Shown piece by piece: positions 12,439 to 12,793 of a DNA stretch of 12,793 nucleotides (position 1 is its first letter; every line of letters begins with the position of its first letter). The notes under the pieces are model-generated. The model saw only the letters and a program-made list of their open reading frames with translations, did not search any database and was not told where the DNA came from. This stretch comes from an uncultured Bacilli bacterium. Lineage in GTDB: Bacteria; Bacillota_I; Bacilli_A; RF39; UBA660. The position numbers and the translations under genes were made by a program. The stretch is taken from NCBI GenBank assembly GCA_934101275.1, contig CAKOQM010000037.1, forward strand, positions 1 through 12,793, in the 5' to 3' direction.

Positions 12439-12555
12439 ATGATGTTTAGTAAAATAAGTATTAATAAGAAAATGAAAGAAAGAAGAAAGAAAAAATACCA
12501 AATTGAGCAAATTTTGGTGGAAAAATTTCAAAAGAAATATAAAGAAGATGTCTAA
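12439..12555 (+). CDS. Possible 38-aa Lys-rich peptide (weak)
   Basis: An open frame of 38 codons begins ATG-ATG at 12439 and gives a highly basic peptide (MMFSKISINKKMKERRKKKY, then a helical IEQILVEKFQKKYKEDV). The codon use resembles the neighbours and the helix is amphipathic. However, there is no ribosome binding site before either ATG or before the internal ATG at 12471, and the start overlaps a TATAAT (12435-12440) with no -35. It could be a real leaderless or coupled peptide, a gene remnant, or chance in A-rich DNA. Confidence 0.3.
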   Translation: MMFSKISINKKMKERRKKKYQIEQILVEKFQKKYKEDV

Positions 12556-12610
12556 GAAAATATATGTAAAATCCGTTACATTACCCCTTCATAAGTCTAT
12601 TTAGTTGTAA

Positions 12611-12639
12611 TTGACAAACAGGGTGCCAACTGGTAATAT
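12611..12639 (+). promoter_or_regulatory. SigA-type promoter of gpsB
   Basis: A perfect TTGACA (12611-12616), a 17-bp spacer and TAATAT (12634-12639) with an extended TG at 12631-12632. The start would be near 12646, giving an almost leaderless message in which GAGGA (12646-12650) would be right at the 5' end; the true start may lie slightly upstream. The stretch 12556-12610 shows nothing else I can support. Confidence 0.6.
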
Positions 12640-12659
12640 TATTTTGAGGAAGTGAGTGT

Positions 12660-12793
12660 ATGAATGATAAAATTGTTTTAAGCCCTGAAGAAATTTATGA
12701 AAAAGAGTTTAAAATCGATGCTCGTGGATATCGCCCTCAAGAAGTAGATAATTTTTTAGATATCATTATTAAAGATTATGCTGAATTTAAAAG
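12660..12793 (+). CDS. gpsB: Cell division regulator GpsB, N-terminal part (cut by window edge)
   Basis: The first 44 codons are present; the gene runs off the right edge. The sequence KIVLSPEEIYEKEFKIDARG followed by YRPQEVDNFLDIIIKDY matches the GpsB/DivIVA N-terminal membrane- and PBP-binding domain, and is nearer to GpsB (KVKLSAKEILEKEFKTGVRGY in Bacillus) than to DivIVA. The RGY loop and the EVDNFLD helix are intact. GpsB is a coiled-coil adaptor that brings class A PBPs to division and elongation sites, and the PBP it would be expected to partner lies about 1.8 kb away in the divergent operon. GAGGAAGTG (12646-12654) precedes ATG 12660. In Bacillus the RNase P RNA gene follows gpsB; that region is not in the window. 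Confidence 0.92.
   Translation, partial: MNDKIVLSPEEIYEKEFKIDARGYRPQEVDNFLDIIIKDYAEFK

Noticed and set aside
12435..12440. TATAAT as promoter for the Lys-rich frame or gpsB
   Set aside because: No -35 at 16-18 bp, and the gene it precedes lacks a ribosome binding site; gpsB has a better promoter at 12611-12639.
1..12793. CRISPR arrays, insertion sequences, prophage or toxin-antitoxin modules
   Set aside because: No direct-repeat arrays, transposase or integrase motifs, or phage structural genes seen; gene content and base composition are uniform and chromosomal.

Overview
The window is AT-rich chromosomal DNA (roughly 30% G+C by eye) from a walled, low-GC Gram-positive bacterium of the Bacilli / Erysipelotrichales / RF39-like group. 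Several things point there. The recU, class A PBP and gpsB genes lie together as in Bacillus and Listeria. PrsA, a YtgP/SpoVB-type flippase, TrmB, Cse60 and YjcZ-type tiny membrane proteins are present. Shine-Dalgarno sites are strong AAAGGAG types and intrinsic terminators have T-runs. TGA is used as a stop and TGG as Trp, which argues against a true Mycoplasma. No phage, IS, CRISPR or plasmid functions are visible; this reads as core chromosome with a few lineage-specific genes.

Layout. 1-1540: a tRNA-Gly(GCC) gene on the minus strand, divergent from two genes for membrane-anchored extracytoplasmic proteins of unknown function, the second with a SipW/TasA-like secretion signal. 1601-3131: a ZIP metal transporter and a YebC-family (YebC2/YeeN clade) translation or regulatory protein. 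3181-4188 (minus): a PrsA-like foldase lipoprotein. 4323-4554: two tiny single-TM peptides of YjcZ type (28 and 40 aa). 4746-5042: an orphan 98-aa protein. 5129-6980: Cse60 followed by a lipid II/polysaccharide flippase. 6983-7294 (minus): a Met/Asn-rich protein with a perfect leucine-heptad coiled coil. 7350-7976: trmB. 8004-11416 (minus): recU and a class A penicillin-binding protein as a coupled operon. 11537-12425: a 41-aa peptide and a protein resembling a degenerate diacylglycerol-kinase catalytic domain. 12660-end: the start of gpsB.

How the genes fit together. Much of the window serves the cell envelope: a flippase delivers precursor, the class A PBP polymerises it, PrsA folds secreted proteins (PBPs in relatives) and GpsB recruits the PBP to growth sites. 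A second theme is sporulation-type small genes (two YjcZ-like, Cse60 and perhaps the coiled-coil protein). Two of these loci carry upstream sequences resembling the mother-cell sigma-K promoter (AC-N16/17-CATANNNTA), which suggests a sporulating organism or one of sporulating ancestry.

The most unusual structural features are three divergent gene pairs whose promoters physically overlap, including one where both directions appear to use the same palindromic TTGCAA as the -35 box. In addition, terminator hairpins repeatedly overlap the stop codons of the genes they end.
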